Origin: JANQPA01 sp964548175 | Lineage (GTDB): Bacteria; Bacteroidota; Bacteroidia; Chitinophagales; Saprospiraceae | Direction: 5' to 3' | Assembly (NCBI GenBank): GCA_964548175.1 | Contig: CAZJQS010000014.1 | Span: 1-64,000, forward strand | DNA length: 64,000 nucleotides | Shown here: piece after piece, positions 41,845 to 54,400 of the stretch | How positions within the stretch are numbered: position 1 is the first letter of the stretch | Layout: each line of letters opens with the position of its first letter | The notes under the pieces: generated by a model | What the model was told of the DNA's origin: nothing | What the model saw: the letters and a program-made list of their open reading frames with translations, nothing else | Databases searched by the model: none | Made by a program: the position numbers and the translations under genes

Positions 41845-42349
41845 CTCTTATTGCTGAGCGCTTTTGTGCCTTTTCCAAATTCCTCATAGAAAAGGAAAAG
41901 GAACAAGCTGAAATTTAGCTATGGTTTGAATGCAATAAACTGTCCTTTTCTACGGACAGGTCAATCTATATTTTTATCATATGAAATAATTTTTCATTTA
42001 TTGCTTCCTTTTAGTCGCATAAATGATCAACTGAAATAAAATATTTGAGTATTTAACAATATACTTACGTGTTGTTTTCAAGCGTAGGCAACCTATTCCT
42101 CCTTTCGGGTGAAACGAACAGGAAATGGGATTGTATGCTCAATAGCTACCGTAATTTGTAAATGAAAAAATAGAACACATGAGACTGACTTGTTCCCGGG
42201 TCAGATGGGGCGCTTGTGTCTTTTCCGGTGTGAAACAATCCGGGGAAAGATCAAAAAAACGTACAGTAAAGCTGGACCGACGTTTGCTTTGTCAATATAC
42301 TACTATTAGTGAGATTGAAGATTATATGAACATGAACATATTACCATAG

Positions 42350-42386
42350 AAGCTATAGCCTTCAGCTGGAGGGTTATGGCTTTTTT
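42350..42386 (+). terminator. Terminator or attenuator 75 bases before the giant gene
   Basis: AAGCTATAGCC (42350-42360) pairs with GGTTATGGCTT (42372-42382) in 11 bp including G-U pairs, followed by TTTTTT. No clear promoter is visible between it and the giant ATG at 42461, so it may act as an attenuator for read-through from the 41-42 kb promoters. Confidence 0.65.
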
Positions 42387-42460
42387 AATTTGAAGACGAC
42401 TTAACCGAACAAATCTGAAAATACGACCTAATTACAAACTTTAACAAATCATAACTCATC

Positions 42461-45400
42461 ATGAAAAGACCTTTTACATTGAAGAACATGGTCAGGACAG
42501 TCCTCGTGGCTGCCCTTTTTCTGCTATATGCCTGTCAGCCAGGTAAGCAGGAAAATCCTTCGGAGGTCCTTCAGTTTAAGGTGTCTGTATATGATCAAAG
42601 CCTCCTGGTGGAGGCTCGTGATTATGCACTGGCCCTGGAAACTGGCAAGATCGCCATACAGACCCCATCCCAGTCGACATGGGAAATGCAATTGGAGAAC
42701 GCTTTAGTTACTCCGGTCCATGAAAAAGAAAAAAATGAAGTTCGCTATCCAGAAGCCTTTGAAGAAGTTGACCTTCGTATCTATGATAAAGGAGAAGGTC
42801 TTTCAGGCTATGATTTGAACCTGGCGCCTGGGGGTGATCTCTCAAAGGTATGTATTCGCTTACACGGTGAAGGAGAGCCTTCCATTAATGCTGCCGGGGC
42901 ATTAGTACTGCCGGTAGATGGGGGCGAGATCCGCCATTCTGCGCCTTACTCCTATCAGATGATCGAGGGTGAAAAGGTGGAGGTGGAAAGTGCCTTTGCT
43001 TTTGTTGATCGCTGCCTGTCCTTTAAAGTAGGAGCATACGATCCTGCCTATGAATTGGTCATCGATCCGACCATCAGCTTCGTCGCGCATGCTTCAGGCG
43101 CCAGTCAGCAAACTGCTCACAGCGCAATGGAAAAAATGATGATGCTGCCTCCTGACCTCCCATGGCCGGGTTCCATGGTCGGCGGACAACAGGTGATCCT
43201 TCAACCAGGGATCGCCTTTGTCTCCTGCGGTACAACTACAGGTGTGCCCATGGCGGAGCAGTACACCATCGGGACAATCGATATCTCCAATGCCATTCCT
43301 GCCAGTGGCCGTTCGGAAGTTACTTCCACCACGCTAATGTATCACCACAAAGACTGGACCGTGGAAAAGATCGGAAACATCTTCGGCGTTGCCATCAATC
43401 GCAGAACAGGGGATATGTATGCCGCAGCTTCCGCCAATTACGGATCTGGTTACCTGACTCAGGAAGCCGTCGTTGGTTATGGAAGCATCGGAGGTGGAGT
43501 GGATGACCTCAGTGCAGCAGGAACAGTATACAAAATCGATGCAGTAACGGGGCAGCCTACCGTTTTCGTCCAGCTTCCCCAGCAAGCAAGCACCTTTACC
43601 CATCAGGATTGCGAAACCGATGAGTTTAAAACCCGAACTACCGGTCCTGGACTGGGCAACATTACTTATGACGAAGAAAACGATCAATTCTTCATCACCA
43701 ATATAGAAGACGGCCGCATCTATCGCGTCAGCAGCGCCGGTGTCATCCTGGATTCCTATGATCCCCTGACATACGATAACGGAGCTGCCGGAATCACCAA
43801 CCTGGAGCAAGTCCCTTATGGTATCGTTAAAGAGCCGGGAAGAAACAGATTATTTTTTGGCGTCATCGATGTAGTGCCGGGCCCCAATAGGTTTGCCTCC
43901 GCGGGGGTGCCTTCCGTTTACAGTATTGATCTTACTCCAAGCGGTGGGTTTGCAGGAACGGTAGACAACACCTATCGCCCCTCCGGCGCTACTTATGACA
44001 ACTATGTGGGTACCGAAACTTTTCATGTCAGCATACCAACCGGCCAGGGCTTTTCCTATGCGTCGGACTATGTTTACATCATTTCCAGCCTCGATTTCTC
44101 TTTTGACGGAGAATTACTGGTAGGTATCCGGGTGGGGTGTAATGAATCCTTCTATTCTTCTTACAACCACTGGGGAGAGATCAGCATCGTCTCTAAAAAC
44201 TCAACTACAGACCTCTATGAGGATAACGTTACGGAATTTGATATTACCTTTTTTGGTGATGCAGGCGCCGAAGACAGCTACGGTGGAGTAGGTTATTACC
44301 TTCTGAATGATGGTTCCGGAACTGTGCAATACGCCATCAGTGCAGGCGACATCCTTAACGAAAAAGGACCTCACGGGATTGCCGTTTTCAGTACAGAATC
44401 ATTCGGCTCACCGGTCTCACCGCTGGGCGCCATTTCCTATGGCCTGGTGGATGACCTCGGAACCAGCTTTGGTCAGGGTGACCCCAAAGGAGTGGGTGGG
44501 GATATCCTGGTGTTCAGCGGCTGTGTACTGGATTTTCTCTCTATTACTCCAACGGATTGTAGCCCTGACGGCACCTACGCGCTAAATGGAGAGGTCGTCT
44601 TTACAGGAGCTCCCCTTCCCCTTGGGCTGATCACCGTGGAAGTAAATGATAATGGTTCAACGACGACCATCCAGTTTGATCCCAGCGTATCATCTACCTT
44701 CACAGTACCTGGTTTGCAATGTAACGGGGAGTCAGACGTGAGCGTAACCGCTACTTTTGACAACCAAACCAGCTGTATGATCACCGATACGTATAACGAA
44801 CCAACCTGTGGTCTGGATATCGCAATTACTTCTGTGTCAGGTTGCAGCAACGGAACGTATACCGTAGAAGGAACGATCGCGGCCACTAACCCCGCCGCAG
44901 GTGGTTTGACGCTTACCCTCACCGAAAGCGGTTCTCCTAAAACGATCAACCTGCCTGGTAATGCAACTACGTTCCAGTTTATAGGCCTGACTTGCGACGG
45001 CGAAAACAACATCTCCGTCAGCGCCAGCTTCGACAATCAGCCTGCTTGTTCTGCTTCTGAAGCATACAACGAACCTTGTTTGCTCGAGATAAACGACGTG
45101 ATCGTCACCGATAATTGTGCGGACACGGAAACCTATGATCTGGAAATCATCTACACCGTATTAAACGCTTCAGGTGATATTACCATTGAAGGTCCGGAAG
45201 GAGATGTGGTCATTGCGGTAGCTGCCGGATCGGACATCATCAACGGATCTGAAACCTTGACCCTGGATTGCGCTTCCATGGTCGAGGAATTTACCTTGAA
45301 TGTATATTCCGGAACCTGCTCAGGTGGAGGTGGATCATCCAGTTCCTCCTGTGTGCCTTTCGAAGCTTGTGCCGATGGCAGTTGCCCCCCGCCGGGCGAT

Positions 45401-48400
45401 TATCCTTCGGCTCTATTGCCTACCGGTCCGCCGGCATCCATTATCCGCGGTACCGATGCTAACTTCAACGCCATCGTAGAAGGAGACTTTACCGTAACCG
45501 ACGGCGCCGAAACAGAAGGCCGGGTGGCAGTAGGCGGCAATTTTGTGTTAAATAGAGATTATTACGGCGTAGGTACTTCCGGTGGAGGAACCTACGTGAT
45601 CGGGCCTGACGGAGAAAACAACCTTATTGTTCGTGGCGACATTCAAAGATCGATTCCCGGAACCGGCACTATTGGCAATGCTCAGGGCGGCACTTCAGTA
45701 GTAGGTAATGTTTTTGTCGGCGGCTCGATTTCTCCAAACGTCAATACCAACAGCGGCAATCCTGCAACGATCACAGCCAATCAAGGAACAACTGCTGTGG
45801 AAAGTTTATTTGATTTTGCCTCCATTTTTGCAGGCTTGGATGCCCAGAGCGATTGTTTTGCAGCTTTAGCGCCTACCGGTGCTCTTAACTCTTTTACTTT
45901 GGAAGGTGACGGCGCCTCCCCTGTTCAGGTATTTACCTTAAGTGCAGCCGAGATCGCAGCGCTGGCCGGGCAGAACCTGTTATTCGATAATATCCCTGCC
46001 GACGCCACCATCATAGTTAACGTCACTGCCGGCGGCGCCATAAACTGGAACATCGCTAACGTCATTGCCGGTGTGGCAGGTGATCCCGGATATGCTACCT
46101 TCGGAGCTCCGGATCCCGATGTCCGGGTTTTCAATCTCTTGTTTAATTTTAATACAGCAACACAGGTTAATTTCAATACCTCCGTTAACGGATCCGTATT
46201 GGTAAAAGATGGAAACGTTATACTCAACGGCAACCTGAACGGCCGCCTGGCCATTGGTGGTGATCTATTGCATTCCGGAAGCGGCACTGAAATTCATAAC
46301 TACCCTTACCTGGGTGAGTGCAGTTGCCCCGCAAATGATCCCTGCGCCGATGCTTGCTTCGATAGCGAAATTTTTGAAATCCCGGCTGTTCCTTCCTGTT
46401 TTGTAGCAGCAACGCCGACTGCCAATTCCCCTTGTGAAGGCCAAACTTTGACCTTAATGGCCAATGCTTTCGGCACTTCGGGTAATTATGTTTATGTATG
46501 GAGTGGCCCTGGCGCGCTTTCTTCCACAACGGAAGCCAATCCTACCATTGCATCCGCTTCCTTGTCGGATGCAGGGACTTATAATCTTACAGTTACCGAT
46601 GCGAATAATCCCAACTGTACTTTTTCTACCTCTCTCAATGTAGTGGTGAATCCGAATCCGGTGGCCAATAACGTTACCCTTCAACTTTGTGATGACGGCG
46701 ACGGCGAGGTTGTCTTCGACCTGACCGATGCACAGTCGGCAGGCGCCGCAACCAACGTTACCGATACCGACGTGGATAACGGCACTACTAATATCGTGAC
46801 CTATCATACCGGAACCCCCGCAGTACCAGCCAACCTGATCGCCGATCCGGAAAACTATGCTGCTGGAGATGGAGAGCAGGTATATGCCCTGGTGACTACC
46901 AGCGCCGGTTGTACCGCTGAAGCTGTGATCAGCTTGAACGTCCTGCCTTTGCCTGTCGCCAATAATGTGGTCTTAGCACTTTGTGACGACGGCGACGGGG
47001 AGGTGTTCTTCGATCTTGAAGATGCCCAAGATGCTGCCGCTTCGACCAATATTAATGGCACAGACCTCGATAACGGAGCTGACGGCAGCGTTACGGTGAA
47101 CTATTACACCAGCCCAGGCCTGGAACCGGTTTCCCAGATCGCTTCCGTCGGCGCTTATCTTGCTGAAAATAGCGATGTCGTCTATGCTGAAGTAACTAAT
47201 GCAGAAGGATGTAGCGTGGTGGCTTCCGTCACCTTTGTAATTTACAACCTGCCGGCCGTAGCGCCAGAAGGAGACGAAGTGTGTATAGGACAATCAGCCA
47301 ACCTAAGTGGCAATGAGGTAAGCGGAAGCGGCAATATTGTCGTTCGTGAATGGACGGTTGTCAGCACTGGCGGCACAGGCCTCTCTAATGCTGACCTCGG
47401 AAATACGGAAGATATAATCGTCAATACCAGCGGACTTTCACAAGGCACAGCAATAGTCCAGTACAGAATAGAAGACGAAAACGGCTGTTCGGCTGCTGAA
47501 ACTACCGCACTGATCATAAACAATAACCCTGTGGCCAATCCTGTCACTTTGGAATTGTGCGACGATGGCGACGGAGCGGTGGTCTTTGACCTGACTGACG
47601 CTGAAAGCACCGCTTCATCGAGCAATGCAACAGGTACCGATGTGGATAATGGCACTACCAATACCGTTACTTACCATACCGGCACGCCGGCTACCCTGGC
47701 TAACCTGATCGCTGACCCTGAGAACTATTCCGCTATGGACGGTGATCAGGTGTACGCTTTAGTCACTAATGACGCGGGTTGTGAAACAGAGGCTCTTATT
47801 ACGCTGGACGTACTTCCATTACCACCGGCCAACAATGTATTACTGGCCTTGTGCGATGATGGTAATGGAGAAGTGATCTTTAACCTGAGTGACGCCCAGG
47901 ATCCGGCCGCTGCCACCAACGTTAATGGGGTAGACCTGGATAATGGCGAAAACGGAAACGTTACAGTAAATTACTATACGGATTTAAGCCTTGATCCGCT
48001 CACTTTGATCAACAATATCAGCACTTATCCAGCTGAAGACGGCGACGTAGTGTATGCAGAAGTGTCTAATGGCGATGGCTGTACAAGCGTAGCAACCGTC
48101 ACCTTTGATGTTTATGAATTGCCTGAAGTCGCCCCGATAGGCGATGATGTCTGCCAGGGGGTTATTGCCAATCTTGAAGGTAATGCTGTTCCAGGCGCCG
48201 ACGGCCCCATCATCACGCACACCTGGACGGTTATCGATGGAGGAACAACAGGCCTCGCTGACAATTCCATAGTGGGGAATACAGAAGATGTTTCCATCAC
48301 AACGACTGGCCTGATGCCGGGAACCGCCCTTATTGAATACGAGGTGGAGGACGAAAATGGTTGTGGTGCTTCGGCTACGACTACCCTCACCGTCCTGTAT

Positions 48401-51400
48401 GTTCCGGAAGCCAATCCTGTAGCTTTAGTGGAATGTGAAACGGTAGAAAACGGCGTAGGAACCGGTACTGCGATCTTTGATTTAACTGCCTCGAATAATA
48501 CCATTACCGGAGGGGTCGCCGGCGTATCAGTAGAATGGTTTACAGATGCGGGCCTGACTAATCTCATTCCTAATCCTGCGACTTTTGAAAGCGCCAATAC
48601 GACCGTGTATGCCAAAACGACCTTCTTGTCCAGCAATTGCATGAACAGCACACCGGTACCCCTTTCGCTGAACTCAGCGCCGGATGCGGATCCGATCGTG
48701 ACCACACCGATTTGTTACGGAGAGGACCTTTTATTTGACGTTTTGATATTGAGTGTGACACCAACCGCTTCGTTCTCCTGGAATGGGCCATTTGGATTCA
48801 GTTCAACAGCTATGATGCCGACAATCAGCTTCGGTGATGCTACCTATCCAACTGAACCGGGAACATACACCTATGAAGTGACCATTGAGGATGGCAACAT
48901 GTGTACCATCGTTAAGGAGATCATGGTGACCTTGTATTCACTCGACTTTGGTGATTTGCCCGATCCGGCAAATGGCATAGCCATGATGGATTATCAAACA
49001 CGTTTGGATGACAATGGTGCTCGTCACTGCGTGACTCCTGACCCGCTCATTTACCTGGGGGATCGCGTTGACGTTGAACTGGACGGCATACCCGATATGG
49101 ACGCCGGGCTGGAAAATGGCGGCGATGATAATGACGAGGATGCTGATGATGAGGACGGCGTGCAGATACCTGCCATGATCTTTGCCGGTGAGAAAACGAC
49201 TTTTGAAGTAACTGTCGTAAACAACTCTGATGATAACGTTTACGTATATGGCTTTGTCGATTGGAACAAAAACGGTTCCTTTGATCAGCCTGCCGACATT
49301 AATGAAATAACCTCTGCTACTGTCAACCCGAATACAAGCGGGACCGTAATGCTGATGTTCGATGTGCCCCAGAATGCGGTCATCAACGAGTTTCTGGGGG
49401 CTCGCTTCAGAGTCGGAACAAATATTGCAGAAGTAAATATCGCTTCCGGCTTAGCACGTGATGGCGAAGTGGAAGATTATGTGGTGAAAGTGAAGGGCGT
49501 TGACTTTGGTGATTTACCTGCTGGCTATCCTGTAGTAGATGCTGAAGGAGGGGCCAAGCATGGTATTCCCGAAAATCCACAATTATTTATGGGAAATGCC
49601 CCCGATCCCGAAAATGACGGATCAGAAAGTGGCGATGCCCTTGCTGATGGTGGCGACGAAGATGGCGTATTTTTACCTTCCATGATCTTTCGTGGTGAAG
49701 AAACAACCATTGTTGTCGATATCACTAATGAAACCGGTCTGGCGGCCTACCTTTACGGCTTTATTGACTGGAATGGAGACGGTAGTTTCGATGATGAAGG
49801 CGAAGTAGCTAGCGCCATTGTTACAGGGAACGGCTCCGCTGAACTGATCTTTAATGTTCCGCTGGACGCCGATATCGACAACTTATTAGGCGCCCGCTTC
49901 CGGCTAGGTAGCATTGAGAGTGAAGTCAACCAACCAACCGGCTTTGCCATGGACGGAGAAGTCGAAGATTACCTGGTTGAAGTCAAAGGTCTTGACTTTG
50001 GCGACCTTCCTGAGGATTATCCAACCGCATACGAAGATGAGGGGCCCCGCCACGGAGTCAGCGATGATCCGATTGTATTCCTTGGCTCAGGTGTCGATAT
50101 TGAAGAAAATGGACAACCGGACGATGATTCCGGTGAAATAGACGGAGGCGATGAAGTCGACGAAGACGGAATCGTTGAGCCCGCTATGCTCTTCCGCGGC
50201 GAAAAAGCAACCTTTACCGCCACCGCTACGAATGAATCCGGCAATACCGCGTATCTGTATGCCTTTGCCGACTGGAACGGCGACGGTGATTTTGAAGATG
50301 AAAATGAGGTAACCAGCGTGGAGGTGCCCAATGGTACAATCGATGAAGAGTTCATGCTGATGTTTGACGTTCCTGTAGATGCAGTGATCAACGAAGATCT
50401 GGGTGTGCGCTTCCGCATCGGTACCATAGAAGACGAAGTCGGTTCACCAACTGGTTTCGCCATGGATGGTGAAGTGGAAGACTATCTGGTAGTGGTTAAA
50501 GGTCTGGACTACGGTGACTTGCCCGATATACAAGATGGCGTCAGCACTGGTGATTATCAGACTGTATTCAATAATAACGGCCCACGCCATGGCGTGCCGG
50601 AAAATGTTTTACTGGCCATCGGAAAGACTGTTGATGTCGATCCCGACGGCCAGCCAGATCTGGGCGCCGGTGAAGACGGCACCAATGGTGACGACGATGA
50701 TGGAAATGACGACGAAGATGGTGTAGTGAAACCAACAATGATCTTCCCCGGCGAAGAAACTACTTTCGTAGTCAACGTCTTGAACAATACTACTGAAACG
50801 GCCTACCTGTATGGATTTGTGGATTGGAACGCAGACGGCAATTTTGACGATCCTAACGAGATAGTAAGTGAAGAGATCCTTCCAAACGGTATAGTAAATA
50901 TTATTGTGGAACTGACTTTCGATGTGCCTCTTGACGCAGTGGTCGGTCAAAATCTTGGCGCCCGCTTCCGTTTAGGCACCATAGAAACGGAAGTAAGTGA
51001 AGCTACCGGCTTTGCTATGGATGGCGAAGTAGAAGATTATCTGGTGAAAGTCAAAGGGCTTGACTTCGGCGACTTACCGGCGCCATACCTGACGACAGAT
51101 GCGCAAGACGGCCCTCGTCATGGAGTGCCCGATCAGCCGGAAATTTACCTGGGCGAATTGGTTGACGGAGAAGGTGACGGTCAGCCGGATGACGATGCCG
51201 GAGAAGAAGCCGGCGGCGACGATGGCGATGCAGATAACGATGACGAAGATGGTGTAGAAGAGCNNNNNNNNNNNNNNNNNNNNNNNNNNNNNNNNNNNNN
51301 NNNNNNNNNNNNNNNNNNNNNNNNNNNNNNNNNNNNNNNNNNNNNNNNNNNNNNNNNNNNNNNTCCGTATCGGTACGGTACAGGCAGAAGTAGAAAACCC

Positions 51401-54400
51401 AACCGGGTTTGCCATGGATGGAGAGGTAGAAGACTATCTGATCCAGGTGAAAGGCCTTGATTTTGGTGATGCTGGCGAAGATTTTCCAACGGTTTATGAA
51501 GAAGACGGTCCACGTCATGGCGTGCCGGAAACACCGGAGTTGTATTTCGGCGATGAGCAAGATGTGGAAGAAAATGGTCAGCCCGATCCTGAAGCGGGAG
51601 AAACCGGTGGTGGAGACGGTGATGATGAAGATGGTATTGCCTTTGTTGATGCTGAGGGTAATCCGACTATGCTCATTACCTGCCTGGAAACTACCGTAGA
51701 AATTAAAACGGTCATTCCAGCGGAGACTACTGCTTACCTGCAAGCCTGGATAGATTTCAACGACGATGGTGACTGGGAGGATTCGGGCGAGCAAGTTGCT
51801 GCAGATGTGGCTCTGACTGACGCTGATGCAACTTACTATCTGACATTCACCGTCCCATGTGAGGCAACCATTACAGACAAGACCTTCCTGCGCTTCAGAT
51901 TGAGTACAGAGGCAGGCTTGAGCTATACCGGCTTTGCCATGGATGGGGAAGTAGAAGATTATGTAGAAGTGATCAAAGGCCTTGATCTGGGTGATCTGCC
52001 GGAGCAGTATCCGACCGAACTGGCTGAGAACGGACCACATCACGTGCTGGATCCAACTGCTGATGACTTATTCCTCGGTGAAGCAGTAGACGCAGATATC
52101 GATGGCGAGCCTTCTGAAATGGCCGATGGCGACGACAATGAAGAAGACGCAGATGATGAGGACGGCATTACCTTCATCACACCAGTCATGGAAAATGAGG
52201 TAGCCTGCATAAAAGTGGATGCCGTTAACGACGGCTCAGAAACGGCGACGTTATATGGTTTTGCCGACTGGGACGGCGACGGTATTCTGGAAGCCCTTGA
52301 CTTTGTCGGCGGAAATCCTGAAGTGCCAGCCGGCGGACTGGATGAGGCGACCTTCTGCATCAACGTTCCTGAAATTGATGAAGAAGCCACCAATGGTATG
52401 ATCTACTTCCGCTTCCGTTTGAGCACTGATGATGCGGCGGCTGAGCCGACCGGCATTGCGATGGACGGTGAAGTGGAAGACTACAAGCGCAATTTTGCTA
52501 AAGTAGGTAATGTGGTTTGGTTTGATCGCAACTACAACGGCATTCAAGACAACGACGAAGCGGACAACGGTCTGCCCGGAATCGAGGTGAATCTCATTTT
52601 CACCGATGCCGATAATGTGGAAAGAACCTACACTACTACCACTGATGAAAATGGCGAGTATTATTTCTGCGGTCTGATCGAAGGCAAATACACGATCGAG
52701 ATCGACAATCCTGCGATGATGATGCCTACTTTGGCCAACGTCAATGAATCGCTGGAGGATGATAAAGACAGTGACGGCGAGCCTGTGGAAGACGGCGGGC
52801 AGATTACCGGCATCATGGAGATGTTTACCATCGAAGATGTGCTGGATAATCCGACGGATGAAGAGGGCATCGAAGATCAGGAGATTGTGGCCGGCTTCCC
52901 GACTAACGATGTGGAAGGCTATCCGGACAGCCAGGTAGATCAAACGCATGACTTTGGCTTTGTCGCGGCTGACTTTGGTGACTTACCCGAAAGTTTTGCC
53001 ACCTTGCTGGAAGACAACGGTCCACGTCACGTGATCGTACCGGCGCCTTTCCAGGCGTTGCTTCCGGAAATTCCAAACCTGTATCTTGGTGACAACGTGG
53101 ATATCGAGATAGACGGGCAGCCTGCCGCCATGTCTGACGGTGATGACAATAATGATACAGATGGAGACGGCACACCTGATGAAAATGATGAAAATGGAGT
53201 AGAACTGATCAAGCCACTGATCCCGGGCTATGAGTCCTGCGTGAAAGTCACCAGCACTATTCCGGTAGGCGTTACCGGGGTGCTCCAGGGTTGGATCGAC
53301 TTTAACGGTAATGGTGTATTGGATGGCAACGATCAGATCATAAAAGACAGAGTATTGTTGAGCGGTACGAACGTGGAAACAGAGATCTGCTTCGAAGTTC
53401 CTGAAGAAGCTGCTTTTAACGAAGGCATGGCCTTTGCTCGCTTCCGCTTAAGCCAGGCGGCGGGACTGCTGCCGACCGGCGGTGCTCCTGACGGGGAGGT
53501 AGAAGACTACAAATTCCCTCTTGGCAAGCTCGGCAATCTGGTTTGGGAAGACTTTAACTTTGACGGCTCCCAGGATGCTGAAGAGCCGGGCATTGAAGGC
53601 GTAGAAGTAAGCCTGGTGTGGCTGGGTCCGGACAACACTTTGGACACCAAAGATGACGAAACTTATGAAACGATTACTGATGAAAATGGTCTGTACTACT
53701 TCTGCGGTCTGATCGAAGGAGACTACAAAATCATCGTCAATACGCCGGAAGACATGACGCCTACTCGTCCTGATGCAGGCGGCGCTGCTAACGATGACGA
53801 AACAGACAGCGACGGTCAGATCAGTGATGATATGGACTTCACTATGGTGATGACCGAGATCATCTCCATCGAAGAGGTGACCGACCTGCCAACCAATGAA
53901 GCAGGTAACGAAGATCAGGGTATCGTTAATGGGTTCCCTGATGAGCAGGTGGACGAGACCTATGACTTTGGCTTTGCAGGCTTGGATTATGGTGATCTTC
54001 CTCAGGAAGAACAGGATGAAGCCTTCAATACCACTATGGAAGAGAACGGACCTGTTCATGTTATTCAGCCGGAATTGCGCCTTGGATTGTGTGTCGATGC
54101 AGAGCAGGATGGTCATCCTGATGACGATGCCGGACAGTTTGACGGCGAAGATGGTGACAATGACCTGGGCGACGACGGAACGGAGAGTGAATTCTCCAGC
54201 CCTGAAGCCTGCGAAGATGATGAAGACGGTATTGCATTCATCACCCCGCTGGTCCCTGACAACCAGGCCTGTATCCGGGTGACCTATACGGCCCCTGCCG
54301 GAGGAGCAGTGTTGCAAGGCTGGATCGACTGGAACAGCAACGGCGAGATCGATGAAGATAGTGAAACGCTTGATCTGACCGCTAACGGCGTTCTGGCTGC

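Larger units (their letters stand above)
41617..42460 (+). other. Non-coding spacer rich in predicted RNA structure
   Basis: 844 bases with no credible ORF between the micro-ORF and the giant gene. Besides the bulged-stem element at 41758-41844 and the terminator at 42350-42386 (listed separately), simple hairpins are visible: CCTTTTCC / GGAAAAGG (41869-41901), CTGTCC / GGACAG (41940-41959), and CTTTTCCGG / CCGGGGAAAG (about 42218-42249). This density exceeds that of other spacers in the window. Confidence 0.55.

Noticed and set aside
51363..51460. Frameshift or gene boundary between two giant genes
   Set aside because: The frame change coincides with a 100-N gap, and the GEVED module continues on both sides.
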